Origin: Stenotrophomonas chelatiphaga
GTDB taxonomy: Bacteria; Pseudomonadota; Gammaproteobacteria; Xanthomonadales; Xanthomonadaceae
DNA: 41,429 nucleotides
Reading direction: 5' to 3'
NCBI RefSeq assembly: GCF_001431535.1
Contig: NZ_LDJK01000096.1
Location: 1 to 41,429, forward strand
In this document: one piece after another, positions 23,724 to 31,093 of the stretch
Layout: each line of letters begins with the position of its first letter
Position numbering within the stretch: the stretch's first letter is position 1
Made by a program: the position numbers and the translations under genes
The notes under the pieces: model-generated
The model's input: only the letters and a program-made list of their open reading frames with translations
Told to the model about the DNA's origin: nothing
Databases searched by the model: none

Positions 23724-24203
23724 TCAGCTACCGCTCGGCGCGGTTTCGGCGGGTGCGGATGCGGGTGTGGCGTTGGGCGCACTGGCTGGCGTGGTGGCGG
23801 CCGTCGGCACGGCCGCGCTGCTGCCGGCGACGATCTTGTTGCCCACGATGCTCACGTAAACACCCTGCGCTGCGTATGCAGTGGTGACGTCGGCCACGGC
23901 CTGCTGTGCGCTGGTGGTGGAGATGCGGGACACGCCGCCATGCAGCGTGTAATCCGAACCCAGCCGGTAATCCAGCGACATGCCCGAATCGGCCGCCCAG
24001 CGCTCGAGCATGGCCTTCAACGTGCCATCCATCGGCGATGCCTGGAAGGCATAGCTGGTGTAGAGAGGAATTTCAGTGGGAGCAGCGTCAAAGCGATTGA
24101 CCGGCTTCCAACGCCCGCCGAAATCCGGCGCAGGCTTGGTGGCACAACCCGACATCGCGACCGCCGCCACGGCGATGAAAATCTTCAGCAACGCTTGCTG
24201 CAT
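23724..24203 (-). CDS. virB7: T4SS outer-membrane lipoprotein VirB7, long Xanthomonadales type
   Basis: This 159-residue lipoprotein has a signal ending in the lipobox AVAMSGC, so Cys20 would be lipidated. The VirB9-binding segment follows (KPAPDFGGRWKPVNRFDAAPTEIPLYTSYAF). A folded region (SPMDGTLKAMLERWAADSGMSLDYRLGSDYTLHGGVSRISTTSAQQAVADVTTAYAAQGVYVSIVGNKIVA) resembles the N0 domain of secretins known from X. citri VirB7. A short Ala/Pro tail ends the protein. VirB7 of conjugative systems is only ~40-60 residues, so this is the bacterial-killing type. The ATG at 24203 has AAGGA 7 bases upstream. It is the first gene after the candidate promoter at 24482-24510. Confidence 0.95.
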   Translation of the reverse strand: MQQALLKIFIAVAAVAMSGCATKPAPDFGGRWKPVNRFDAAPTEIPLYTSYAFQASPMDGTLKAMLERWAADSGMSLDYRLGSDYTLHGGVSRISTTSAQQAVADVTTAYAAQGVYVSIVGNKIVAGSSAAVPTAATTPASAPNATPASAPAETAPSGS

Positions 24204-24611
24204 ACGAACATCCTTTGACGTACGAATAAGCAGCTTCGACATGGGTGGTCCGGCAGTCCAGCGTTGCATCTGCACGCTGGAACCGGTTACGCGCCGGCCT
24301 GTGCCGTTACGTGCAACCGTCTCCCCTGCGGCCGAAGCCGCCTGCCCAACTGACGGTGCGCCGCCCCTTGAGGCCTGCTACATCGCCTTGCACCACGTTC
24401 GAAGCCATCCCTGTTCCGGTGATGCGAATCACCACCTGATCGACTCCATCAATTCGATGAACTGAACTGATGGCGAAGAGTGGCATAGAACAAGGTCAAC
24501 AGTGCGTCAAGAAAGCATGAAAGTTCTACCCACGCACGACAATTTGTTGACGTGCGTCACCACTTCACGCGGATGAACGCATTTATATGACGTTGCTCAA
24601 CGCACAATGAT
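24204..24611 (-). promoter_or_regulatory. Long virB7 upstream region: promoter, leader and inverted repeat
   Basis: This ~400-base gap between virD4 and virB7 has no gene; its virD4-proximal half is clearly more AT-rich than its surroundings. On the minus strand a sigma70-like promoter is TTGACG (24510-24505), 17 bases, TATGCC (24487-24482). The resulting leader would be ~270 nt and holds at least six GGA triplets, including ATGGAGT, CCGGAAC, GGGGAGA and AAAGGAT at the Shine-Dalgarno. CsrA binds such GGA motifs, and in X. citri the virB7 leader is a reported CsrA target. An inverted repeat ACGCACG (24532-24538) / CGTGCGT (24551-24557) lies 22-47 bases upstream of the -35. Promoter and CsrA control are inference here. 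Confidence 0.55.
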
Positions 24612-26288
24612 TTATATCTGCAAGCTGGGTACGTCAACCTTTGCTAGCAGGCGCGAGGTGAAGTGACGATCCTTGTAGTAACGGATCTTGTCGCACATCA
24701 CCGGGTGCGGAATGCCCTCGTACAGAAACACTTCCTTGTCCGTCCCCATCGCCTTCAGCTCCTGCGGCAGCATCAGCGCACGCCGCTCTTCACTGAAGCT
24801 GTGGCTCTTCTCACGGCCCTTGGTGATGTTCTTCTTGCGCAGGGTGGTATACCCCAGCATGTCCGAGTAGTCGTTGGCATCCTGCTGCTCGCGCGGGGCG
24901 AACAGGATCTGCAGGGCGTGGTTGGTGATGATGGTGCGCGACACATCGCGGCCGTAGGTGGCGTCCAGCTGGGCCATGCTCTGGATGATCGGCAGCAGCC
25001 GCACGTTGTAGCCGGCCATGTAGGACACCGCCGAGGCGATGATGTCCACCTTGCCGATGGAGGTGAATTCGTCCATCAGCAGCAGCACCTGGTGCTTCAG
25101 GTCCGGATTGGACTTGGGCAGCTCCTTGGTGTTGAGGTTGATGATCTGGCTGAAGAACAGGTTGATGATCATCCGGCTTTCGGCCAGCTTGTTGGGCTGG
25201 ATGCCGATGTAGATGGTCATCTTCTTCTTGCGCAGGTCGGTCAGCAGGAAGTCGTTGCTGCTGGTGGCCGCGTCCAGCACCGGGTTGATCCAGGCGTTCA
25301 GCGGCTCCTTGAAGGTGCCCATGATCGAGGCGAAGGTCTCGTCCGCCTGCGACAGCAGGTTGGCGAAGGCCGACTTGGCATTGGCGCTCAGGAACGGACG
25401 GCTGGCCAGCGTCTGCAGGTACTTGCGCAGGTCGGTGCCATCACCGGAGGAGATGCGGTAGATCGCGCCCAGCGTCGGAACCCCCTGCCCGCCCGGGAAG
25501 CCGCTGCGGCGTTCGTCATCGTGGTTGTCGAACAGGTACAGCGTGAAGGCCATGAAGGCATTGCGGGCCTGGCTGACCCAGAACTTCTGGTCGTCCGAGC
25601 CATCCGGATACAGCATCGCGGCGATGCTCATCAGGTCGGACACGCGGAAAGCGGGGTCATCGGAGACGTAGCTGAGCGGATTCCAGCGATGGCTGCGGCG
25701 GTCTTCAGCGAAGGGGTTGAACAGGAACACTTCCTGGCCCTGCTTGGCGCGCCATCCGCTGGTCAGCTCGTAGTTTTCCTGCTTGATGTCCAGCACCACC
25801 ACGGACTCTTCGTATTCCAGCAGGTTGGGAATCACCACGCCCACGCCCTTGCCCGAACGGGTCGGCGCGGCCAGGATCACGAACTGCTGGCCGGACAGGC
25901 GCACCAGCTTGCCCTTGTAGCTGCCCACCACGATGCTGTCGCCGGTCTTCTTGAACAACCCGTGTGACGACAGATCCGAGCCGGTGGCGAAGCGCGCATC
26001 GCCGTGCAGGCCTTTCTTCTTGCGCCGAAGCAGCAGGAAGCCGGCGACCACCACGAACAGGAACAGCGGGACGCCGAAGCCCACGTAACCGGCGGCCTTG
26101 ATCTTGCCCACGAAGGGCGCGACCTCAGGCTGGTCCAGTGCGCTGACGTACGGGTAGTAGGTGTTCCAGCTGTAATGCGCCGTATCCAGGCCCAGGAACA
26201 GCAGGGTCAGGTAGCCCGAAAGCAGGTAACCGATGACAAGGGTCGCGACGATGGCGACCGAATAACGAACCAATTTCTGCGTGGACAA
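24612..26288 (-). CDS. virD4: T4SS coupling protein VirD4
   Basis: This 558-residue inner-membrane ATPase selects effectors by binding their XVIPCD. Two N-terminal transmembrane helices are visible (VAIVATLVIGYLLSGYLTLLFLG and GFGVPLFLFVVVAGFLLL), then the motor domain with Walker A APTRSGKGVGVVIPNLL (residues ~141-157), TraG-type DIKQENYELTSGWR, Walker B LLLMDEFTSIGK and IIQSMAQLDATYG. Translation appears to start at TTG (26288), supported by GGAGG 7 bases upstream; no in-frame ATG lies near. Family length is typical. It is first in the T4SS cluster and divergent from the DUF4189 pair. Confidence 0.95.
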   Translation of the reverse strand: MSTQKLVRYSVAIVATLVIGYLLSGYLTLLFLGLDTAHYSWNTYYPYVSALDQPEVAPFVGKIKAAGYVGFGVPLFLFVVVAGFLLLRRKKKGLHGDARFATGSDLSSHGLFKKTGDSIVVGSYKGKLVRLSGQQFVILAAPTRSGKGVGVVIPNLLEYEESVVVLDIKQENYELTSGWRAKQGQEVFLFNPFAEDRRSHRWNPLSYVSDDPAFRVSDLMSIAAMLYPDGSDDQKFWVSQARNAFMAFTLYLFDNHDDERRSGFPGGQGVPTLGAIYRISSGDGTDLRKYLQTLASRPFLSANAKSAFANLLSQADETFASIMGTFKEPLNAWINPVLDAATSSNDFLLTDLRKKKMTIYIGIQPNKLAESRMIINLFFSQIINLNTKELPKSNPDLKHQVLLLMDEFTSIGKVDIIASAVSYMAGYNVRLLPIIQSMAQLDATYGRDVSRTIITNHALQILFAPREQQDANDYSDMLGYTTLRKKNITKGREKSHSFSEERRALMLPQELKAMGTDKEVFLYEGIPHPVMCDKIRYYKDRHFTSRLLAKVDVPSLQI

Positions 26289-26367
26289 ACCCGATCCTCC
26301 GTGAGCGCATGATGGGCCGGACTCTACACAACTGGCCGTGACACGGGTAGCTGCATGGCCCCGGTGG

Positions 26368-26388
26368 GTGACGACCGTTGGTCGTCAC
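26368..26388. repeat. REP-like palindrome in the virD4/DUF4189 divergent region
   Basis: GTGACGACC (26368-26376), GTT, GGTCGTCAC (26380-26388). The element and its flank cgcttct match the copy at 842-869. It lies between divergently transcribed genes, in the untranslated region upstream of both. Confidence 0.8.
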
Positions 26389-26476
26389 GCTTCTCGCCCC
26401 ATACCACGGGCATCACACCACGCGGACCGCGATCCGGGTATGCTCCGCGCGCCAAAACCAAACCTGGAGCAAAGGA

Positions 26477-26953
26477 ATGCAACGATCCTCGTCGTGGACG
26501 CGCTGTGCGCTGCTGGTCACTCTGGCTGTTGCCGGCCCTCTTTCCGCCGCCCCCCCTGCGAACGCGCCGTCGCCGCGCGCACCGGCACCCGGCGAAATCA
26601 GCAAGGCCATGCCCGAAGGCATGGACCTGTACACCAGCCTGGCGGTCAGCGACAGCAAGCAGATGGTGGGTAGCGGCAACGGTATGGGCGCCGCCGAAGC
26701 GAAGGTGCGCGCGCGCAAGGATTGCCAGGACAGCGGCGCCACCGACTGCGTGGAACTGATCACCTTCCCGGTCCGCAACCACTGCATGGCCTTGGCCGTG
26801 GACAAGGGTGCCAAGCCGGGTGTCCGCGCCATCTTCGCCAGCAGCGCGCAGGCCGGTACGCCGGAGGCGGCAGCGCTGGGCAAATCCGCGCTGGACAAAT
26901 GCATTGCATCGGGCGCCAAGCAGTGCGGGGTGAACGTTGAACATTGCCTCTGA
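26477..26953 (+). CDS. Secreted DUF4189-like protein, single domain
   Basis: This 158-residue exported protein has a signal peptide (RCALLVTLAVAGPLSAAPP), then a short Pro-rich linker and a DUF4189-like domain (YTSLAVSDSKQMVGSGNGMGAAEAKVRARKDCQDSGATDCVELITFPVRNHCMALAV...CIASGAKQCGVNVEHCL) with six cysteines in the usual pattern. It lacks the CPPG...GCAPIP motif of the three family members after virB6. The ATG at 26477 has GGAG 8 bases upstream. It runs divergently from virD4 and overlaps or nearly touches the next DUF4189 gene. Function unknown. Confidence 0.8.
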   Translation: MQRSSSWTRCALLVTLAVAGPLSAAPPANAPSPRAPAPGEISKAMPEGMDLYTSLAVSDSKQMVGSGNGMGAAEAKVRARKDCQDSGATDCVELITFPVRNHCMALAVDKGAKPGVRAIFASSAQAGTPEAAALGKSALDKCIASGAKQCGVNVEHCL

Positions 26954-26957
26954 TCGG

Positions 26958-27986
26958 ATGATCCGCGCAGTGCTGGCGGCCGCCGCGCTGCTGGCCAGCG
27001 CCGGTGCGGCAAACGCGCAGAATGGCGCGCAGGCCCGACAACAGGCCCATGCCGCGCAGATGAACTTCCTTGGCTGGCAGCAGAGCCAGCAAGCCGCAAC
27101 CTACATCAGCGCCGAAGAAGCCGCCGCGCAGCAGGCTGCAGCCGCCGCTGCCGCCGCTGCCGCGCGCCGCGTGCGCGACGACGCCAAGCGCGACTGGTGG
27201 GGCGCGCTGGTGGTCAACACCGCAGACGGCAGCTGGAATGTCATCCTCAACGAACACGATCCGCGCGTCGCCACCCGCAACGCCATGGGCAAATGCGATG
27301 GCACCTGCTGGCCGGTCGCGACCTTCGCCAATACCTGCGTCGCGCCGGCGTACAGCCAGCAGGGTGGCATGTACGTGAACACTGGCGAGAACAAGAAGAA
27401 GGCGGCCGAATCGGCGCTGGCCAGCTGCCAGGCCGGCGGCGGAGCACAGTGCCGCAGCGCGGAAGAACAGACCTTCTGCACCGGTTGGAAGTACGCGTAT
27501 TCGGCGCTGGACCGCCTCAGCTACCGTATGGAGTTGATTGCAATCAACCGCGTGGCCAAGCCCAAGCTGGAATTCTTCCCCGGCGGCGCCGAGTTCGTGG
27601 CCAAGCCGCCGGAGGCCCGCGGCACCACCACGCGCATGGCCGCCGGGGAAGGCCAGGATCCGAAGATGAATATCGCCCAGCCCTGGAGTGCCATCGCGGT
27701 GGAGCGCGGCGGTGACGCCTTCGCGCTGCACCTGGGCGTGAACGAGAAGGACGCCAAGGACACCGCCATCAGCAAATGCGGCAAGCGCGGCTGCGAGACG
27801 GCCGTGGCGTGGACCATGGGCGAATGTGCCGCCATCGTGCGCAGCAAGGCGGCGGGAGGCGGCTGGTCCACCTACAGCGCGAAGGCCAGCACCAAGGCAG
27901 CGGCTGAAGAGGATGCGGTCACCCAATGCATCGAGAGTGGCGCAAGCGTCTGCCCGGTGATGCTCAACGAATGCATGACCCGGTAA
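26958..27986 (+). CDS. Secreted protein with two DUF4189-like domains
   Basis: This ~342-residue exported protein has a signal peptide (IRAVLAAAALLASAGAANA|Q), then a Gln/Ala-rich probable coiled coil with a run of nine or more alanines (about residues 55-75). A first DUF4189-like domain follows (WWGALVVNTADGSWNVILNEHD...CTGWKYAYSALDRLS), then a linker and a second domain (WSAIAVERGGDAFALHLGVNEKDAKDTAISKCGKRGCETAVAWTMGECAAIVRS...CIESGASVCPVMLNECM). The start is uncertain: a TTG at 26937 overlaps the previous gene and has GGGG upstream, the ATG at 26958 gives a cleaner signal peptide. It is probably co-transcribed with the gene before. Function unknown. Confidence 0.78.
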   Translation: MIRAVLAAAALLASAGAANAQNGAQARQQAHAAQMNFLGWQQSQQAATYISAEEAAAQQAAAAAAAAAARRVRDDAKRDWWGALVVNTADGSWNVILNEHDPRVATRNAMGKCDGTCWPVATFANTCVAPAYSQQGGMYVNTGENKKKAAESALASCQAGGGAQCRSAEEQTFCTGWKYAYSALDRLSYRMELIAINRVAKPKLEFFPGGAEFVAKPPEARGTTTRMAAGEGQDPKMNIAQPWSAIAVERGGDAFALHLGVNEKDAKDTAISKCGKRGCETAVAWTMGECAAIVRSKAAGGGWSTYSAKASTKAAAEEDAVTQCIESGASVCPVMLNECMTR

Positions 27987-28048
27987 TCGTCACCCCCTGT
28001 TCCTTGTGCTGCTTGTAGCGTTCCAGCAATCGTCCAGGGGTTTCTACC

Positions 28049-28714
28049 ATGCATATCCTCCTCACCGGCGCGACCGGCCTGCTCGGCCAGGGCGTGCTCA
28101 ACGCCTGCTTGGCCTCGCCCGACGTCACCCGCATCACCGTGCTGGCCCGCCGGCCGCTGGACCGCGCCGAGGCAAAGGTCAATGAAGTGCTGCTTGAAGA
28201 CTTCAGCCAGGCGGCCACCGTGCAGGCGCAGCTGTCCGGTATCGACGCAGCCCTCTACTGCGCTGGGGCACCGCCCATCGGCACCGCCGAAAAGGAATAC
28301 CGCCGCGTCACCGTCGAGCTGACCCTGTCAGTGGCACGGGCCTATGCCGCCGCCAATCCGCAGGGGCGGTTCTTCTACATTTCCGGCGCCAATTCCGATC
28401 CCGAAAGCCGGCTGATGCCGCTGCGCATCAAGGGCGAAACCGAGGATGCGCTGCAACGGCTGCCGGTCACCACCGTGATGCTGCGACCGGGCGGCATCCT
28501 GCCCGAAGAAGGCACGCACAGCCCGCACGGGGTGATGCGCATGTTCCATGCGCTTGCCAGCCCGCTGCAGGGCATGATCGTCAAGAACGTGCCGGGGGCG
28601 GCCACCACCAACGGTGCCATCGGCCGGGCGATGATCGCCCTCGCCCGCTCCCCCAGCCCGCCTGCCATCGTCGAAAACCGCGAGATCAACCAGCTCGGCC
28701 AGCCGGCCGCGTAA
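28049..28714 (+). CDS. NAD(P)-binding Rossmann-fold protein (atypical SDR/epimerase-like)
   Basis: This 221-residue cytoplasmic protein begins with the dinucleotide-binding motif LLTGATGLLGQGVL. The atypical SDR features LARRPL, ALYCAGAPP and FFYISGANSD follow, and then LRPGGILPEEG. Length and pattern match NAD(P)H-binding NmrA/HTATIP2-like proteins. No active-site YxxxK is evident, so it may be a non-enzymatic redox sensor or an oxidoreductase of unknown substrate. The ATG at 28049 has a weak AGGGG upstream. It ends 8 bases from the convergent gene at 28723. Confidence 0.82.
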   Translation: MHILLTGATGLLGQGVLNACLASPDVTRITVLARRPLDRAEAKVNEVLLEDFSQAATVQAQLSGIDAALYCAGAPPIGTAEKEYRRVTVELTLSVARAYAAANPQGRFFYISGANSDPESRLMPLRIKGETEDALQRLPVTTVMLRPGGILPEEGTHSPHGVMRMFHALASPLQGMIVKNVPGAATTNGAIGRAMIALARSPSPPAIVENREINQLGQPAA

Positions 28715-28722
28715 CGCGGCAC

Positions 28723-29112
28723 TCAGCCGCCGCGCGCAACCTTGCGGACTTCCGCACCGACGCGCGCCTTGACGCGGTCCACGTCCGGATTGTTCGGCCC
28801 GGAATAGTCGAATGCCTGAATGACGAACACGGTCTGGTCCCCCGCGCTGATGCAGTACGAAATCAGCGACCGCCCGTCCTCGCGCGGGGCGGACACGTGC
28901 AGGACCAGCGTCTTCTGGTCCTGGTCCACGCGGGTGCTGTAGCCCACTGCTGCGGCCCCACGCGTTACTGCCGCGCGGCACGCCTGCATGCTCAGCTTGG
29001 CCGCCGGAAAGCGGTCCACATCGTAGCCGAGGCTGAAATCGTTCGCCTTCGCCGGCGAGGCCATTCCCACTGCGGCCACCGTGCCCAACACTGCGAGTAT
29101 CGCTGCCTTCAT
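28723..29112 (-). CDS. Small secreted protein of unknown function
   Basis: This 129-residue protein has a signal peptide (AAILAVLGTVAAVGMASPAKA|ND). The mature part (YDVDRFPAAKLSMQACRAAVTRGAAAVGYSTRVDQDQKTLVLHVSAPREDGRSLISYCISAGDQTVFVIQAFD) has two cysteines that could pair. I do not recognise a named family with certainty. AGGAG precedes the ATG at 29112. It lies 38 bases downstream of the OmpA-type lipoprotein gene and is probably in one operon with it, suggesting an envelope role. Confidence 0.75.
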   Translation of the reverse strand: MKAAILAVLGTVAAVGMASPAKANDFSLGYDVDRFPAAKLSMQACRAAVTRGAAAVGYSTRVDQDQKTLVLHVSAPREDGRSLISYCISAGDQTVFVIQAFDYSGPNNPDVDRVKARVGAEVRKVARGG

Positions 29113-29150
29113 TCCGTTCTCCTGCAAGTAGTGAACGTGCGTCGCCCAAA

Positions 29151-30353
29151 TCACGAGCGCACGAAGATTTCCACGCGGCGATTCAACTGCCGGCCGCCGG
29201 GATTGTCCTTGCCGTCCAGCTCGTTGGGTGCCACCGGCTGCGTTTCGCCATAGCCCTTCGACGCCGCCTGCTGGCCCGCACCCCGCTCGCGCAATGCCGC
29301 CACCACCGATGCCGCGCGACGTTCGGACAGGCTCTGGTTGTAATCGTCCGCGCCCTTGGAATCGGTGTGGCCGCGTACCTCCATCCCGGTGGTTTTCACT
29401 TCCGCCAGCGCGCCGGCCAAGGTATCCAGCAGGTTGGCCGCGTCGGGGCGGATGTCGGACTTGTCGAAGTCGAACAGCACCCGGTCGTTCAGCGTGATCA
29501 CATAACCGCAGGGGGCACCCGGGGGTGCGAATTTCTTCAGCGGCGGGAATTTTCCGGCCGGTGCAAGGCGCGCCAGCGGCGGCATCTTCACCGGTCGTGC
29601 CGGCGGTCCGATGGTGCCGGTGCCATCGCCGTTGTTGGTGATCAGGCCCTCATCGCCATTCCAGGTGCCCGAGCCATCCGCATTGACGCGCACCAGCCCC
29701 TTCGGACCGTTCCAGGTCCCGCTGCCATCGCCGTTGTTGGTGATCAGGCCGCTGTCACCATTCCACGTGCCCGCACCCCTGCCATCCAAGCGGATCAACC
29801 CGGCCACGCCGTTGTACGTACCGGACCCATCGGCCTCCACGCTGATGATGGCATCGTCGCCACCGCCACCGGGGTTGCCGTTGATCGTGCCGCTGCCATC
29901 GGCGTTCACCCGCACCAGTCCGCCCTCGAAATTGGCGGTGCCGCTGCCATCGGGGTTGATGACGAAGATGCCCTCGTCGCCGTTGCGGGTCAGCTTGCCC
30001 TGTGCGTCCACGCTGGTGATGCCGGCGTCGTTGATCAGGCTGCCATCGGTGCTGCAGCGGGCCGGTGAAACGGTAATGCCTTCCACCGGATCGAGGATCG
30101 ACTGCAGTGAACTCTCCAACGCACGCTGCGCCGGGGTGACGCCGATGATCTCCGGCACGACGATCGACGGAATGACCGGGAATTCAGGGGCATCGCTGGC
30201 CTGCTCTACCACGGCGCCCTCATCGGAGGTCGTTGCGGCGGTGCCTGCCACCGGGTCCGGCGCTGCCGCATCGGGCGCTTTGGAGCAGCCTGCAAGGGCG
30301 ATCAACAGCACTGAAACAGCAGACAGCGGCAAGACACGCGTGGATGAGCTCAT
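29151..30353 (-). CDS. OmpA-family lipoprotein with internal GDGSGTWNG repeats
   Basis: This 400-residue outer-membrane lipoprotein has a lipobox LIALAGC (Cys23). Residues ~121-249 consist of about seven imperfect ~20-residue repeats built on GL-x4-N-x-DGSGTWNG. A Lys/Pro-rich linker follows, then a C-terminal OmpA peptidoglycan-binding domain (LFDFDKSDIRPDAANLLDTLAGAL; RGHTDSKGADDYNQSLSERRAASVVAAL; GYGETQPVAPN; NRRVEIFV). The OmpA domain anchors the protein to the cell wall; the repeats may form a beta-rich stalk or bind metal through their Asp/Gly loops, which is inference. The ATG at 30353 is chosen because it puts the lipobox correctly; the longer upstream frame crosses SMAG repeats. Confidence 0.9.
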   Translation of the reverse strand: MSSSTRVLPLSAVSVLLIALAGCSKAPDAAAPDPVAGTAATTSDEGAVVEQASDAPEFPVIPSIVVPEIIGVTPAQRALESSLQSILDPVEGITVSPARCSTDGSLINDAGITSVDAQGKLTRNGDEGIFVINPDGSGTANFEGGLVRVNADGSGTINGNPGGGGDDAIISVEADGSGTYNGVAGLIRLDGRGAGTWNGDSGLITNNGDGSGTWNGPKGLVRVNADGSGTWNGDEGLITNNGDGTGTIGPPARPVKMPPLARLAPAGKFPPLKKFAPPGAPCGYVITLNDRVLFDFDKSDIRPDAANLLDTLAGALAEVKTTGMEVRGHTDSKGADDYNQSLSERRAASVVAALRERGAGQQAASKGYGETQPVAPNELDGKDNPGGRQLNRRVEIFVRS

Positions 30354-30451
30354 GTACTGGATCGATCCGTGATGGCAGTGAGGCCAGCATCCTATCCGGC
30401 GCCCATTTGCACGGCGTGAATGGCCAGAATCGAACGCATGGCTCCTGCTCT

Positions 30452-30725
30452 GGTAGCGCCGAGCCACGCTCGGCGAGCGCACCGCGCGGCCTGCATCCGG
30501 CATCGTGCTGCCGGAACGCAATGGCGCCGAGCACGGCACGGCGCTACCCAGCCGCCTCCGCGCGCCCATCACGCGCGCCCACGCATCGGTAGCGCCGAGC
30601 CACGCTCGGCGAGCGCACCGCGCGGCCTGCATCCGGCATCGTGCTGCCGGAACGGAATGCCGCCGAGCACAGCTCGGCGCTACCCAGCCCGCCTCCGCGC
30701 GCCCATCACGCTCGCCCACGCATCG
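30452..30725. repeat. Tandem duplication of a SMAG repeat pair (two ~136-bp units)
   Basis: Two nearly identical units start at 30452 and 30588. Each has a GGTAGCGCCGAGCCACGCTCGG head, a spacer (GCGCACCGCGCGGCCTGCAT...) and an inverted tail ending in GGCGCTACCC, so each unit is a head-to-tail SMAG dimer. The copies differ by a few bases and a short indel. Together they fill most of the gap between the OmpA-type gene and the DUF3253 gene. Confidence 0.88.
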
Positions 30726-30732
30726 TGCAGCG

Positions 30733-30990
30733 ATGGATATCGCGGCCGCCATCATCGACCTGCTGGGCCAGCGCGCGGCGTCGGCCTCCATCTGCCCGTC
30801 CGAGGTGGCCCGCGCGCTCAGCCCGGATCCCGCCGGATGGCGCCCGCTGATGCAGCCGGTACGCGACGCCGCCGCAGCATTGGCGCGGGCAGATCGGATC
30901 ATCATCACCCGCAAAGATGAGCAACTGGACCCGGATGCCCTGGGGTCGGGCCCCATCCGTCTGCGGCGCGGGGCGGGATTCTCCGAATAG
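30733..30990 (+). CDS. DUF3253 family protein
   Basis: This 85-residue protein is of the DUF3253 type: IAAAIIDLLGQRAASASICPSEVARALSPDPAGWRPLMQPVRDAAAALARADRIIITRK. It resembles a small winged-helix fold with a helix-turn-helix around SICPSEVARAL, but no function is established. The ATG at 30733 is the first after the SMAG duplication and gives the family's usual N-terminus; there is no good Shine-Dalgarno. The frame is open further upstream only because the repeat lacks stops. Confidence 0.75.
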   Translation: MDIAAAIIDLLGQRAASASICPSEVARALSPDPAGWRPLMQPVRDAAAALARADRIIITRKDEQLDPDALGSGPIRLRRGAGFSE

Positions 30991-31093
30991 AGACCGCCTG
31001 CTGCGCTAATCCTCAGAATACGAGGCAGCCTCGCTTTCGACGCGCTACTATCTGGCGACCTCACTCAGCCATCACGCATCAAAGGATTGCTCC

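Noticed and set aside
30452..30725. CRISPR array
   Set aside because: There are only two long units with internal palindromes, no short direct repeats with unique spacers and no cas genes.
30420..30732. Open frames through the SMAG duplication upstream of the DUF3253 gene
   Set aside because: The repeat has no stops in several frames, so openness is not evidence of coding.
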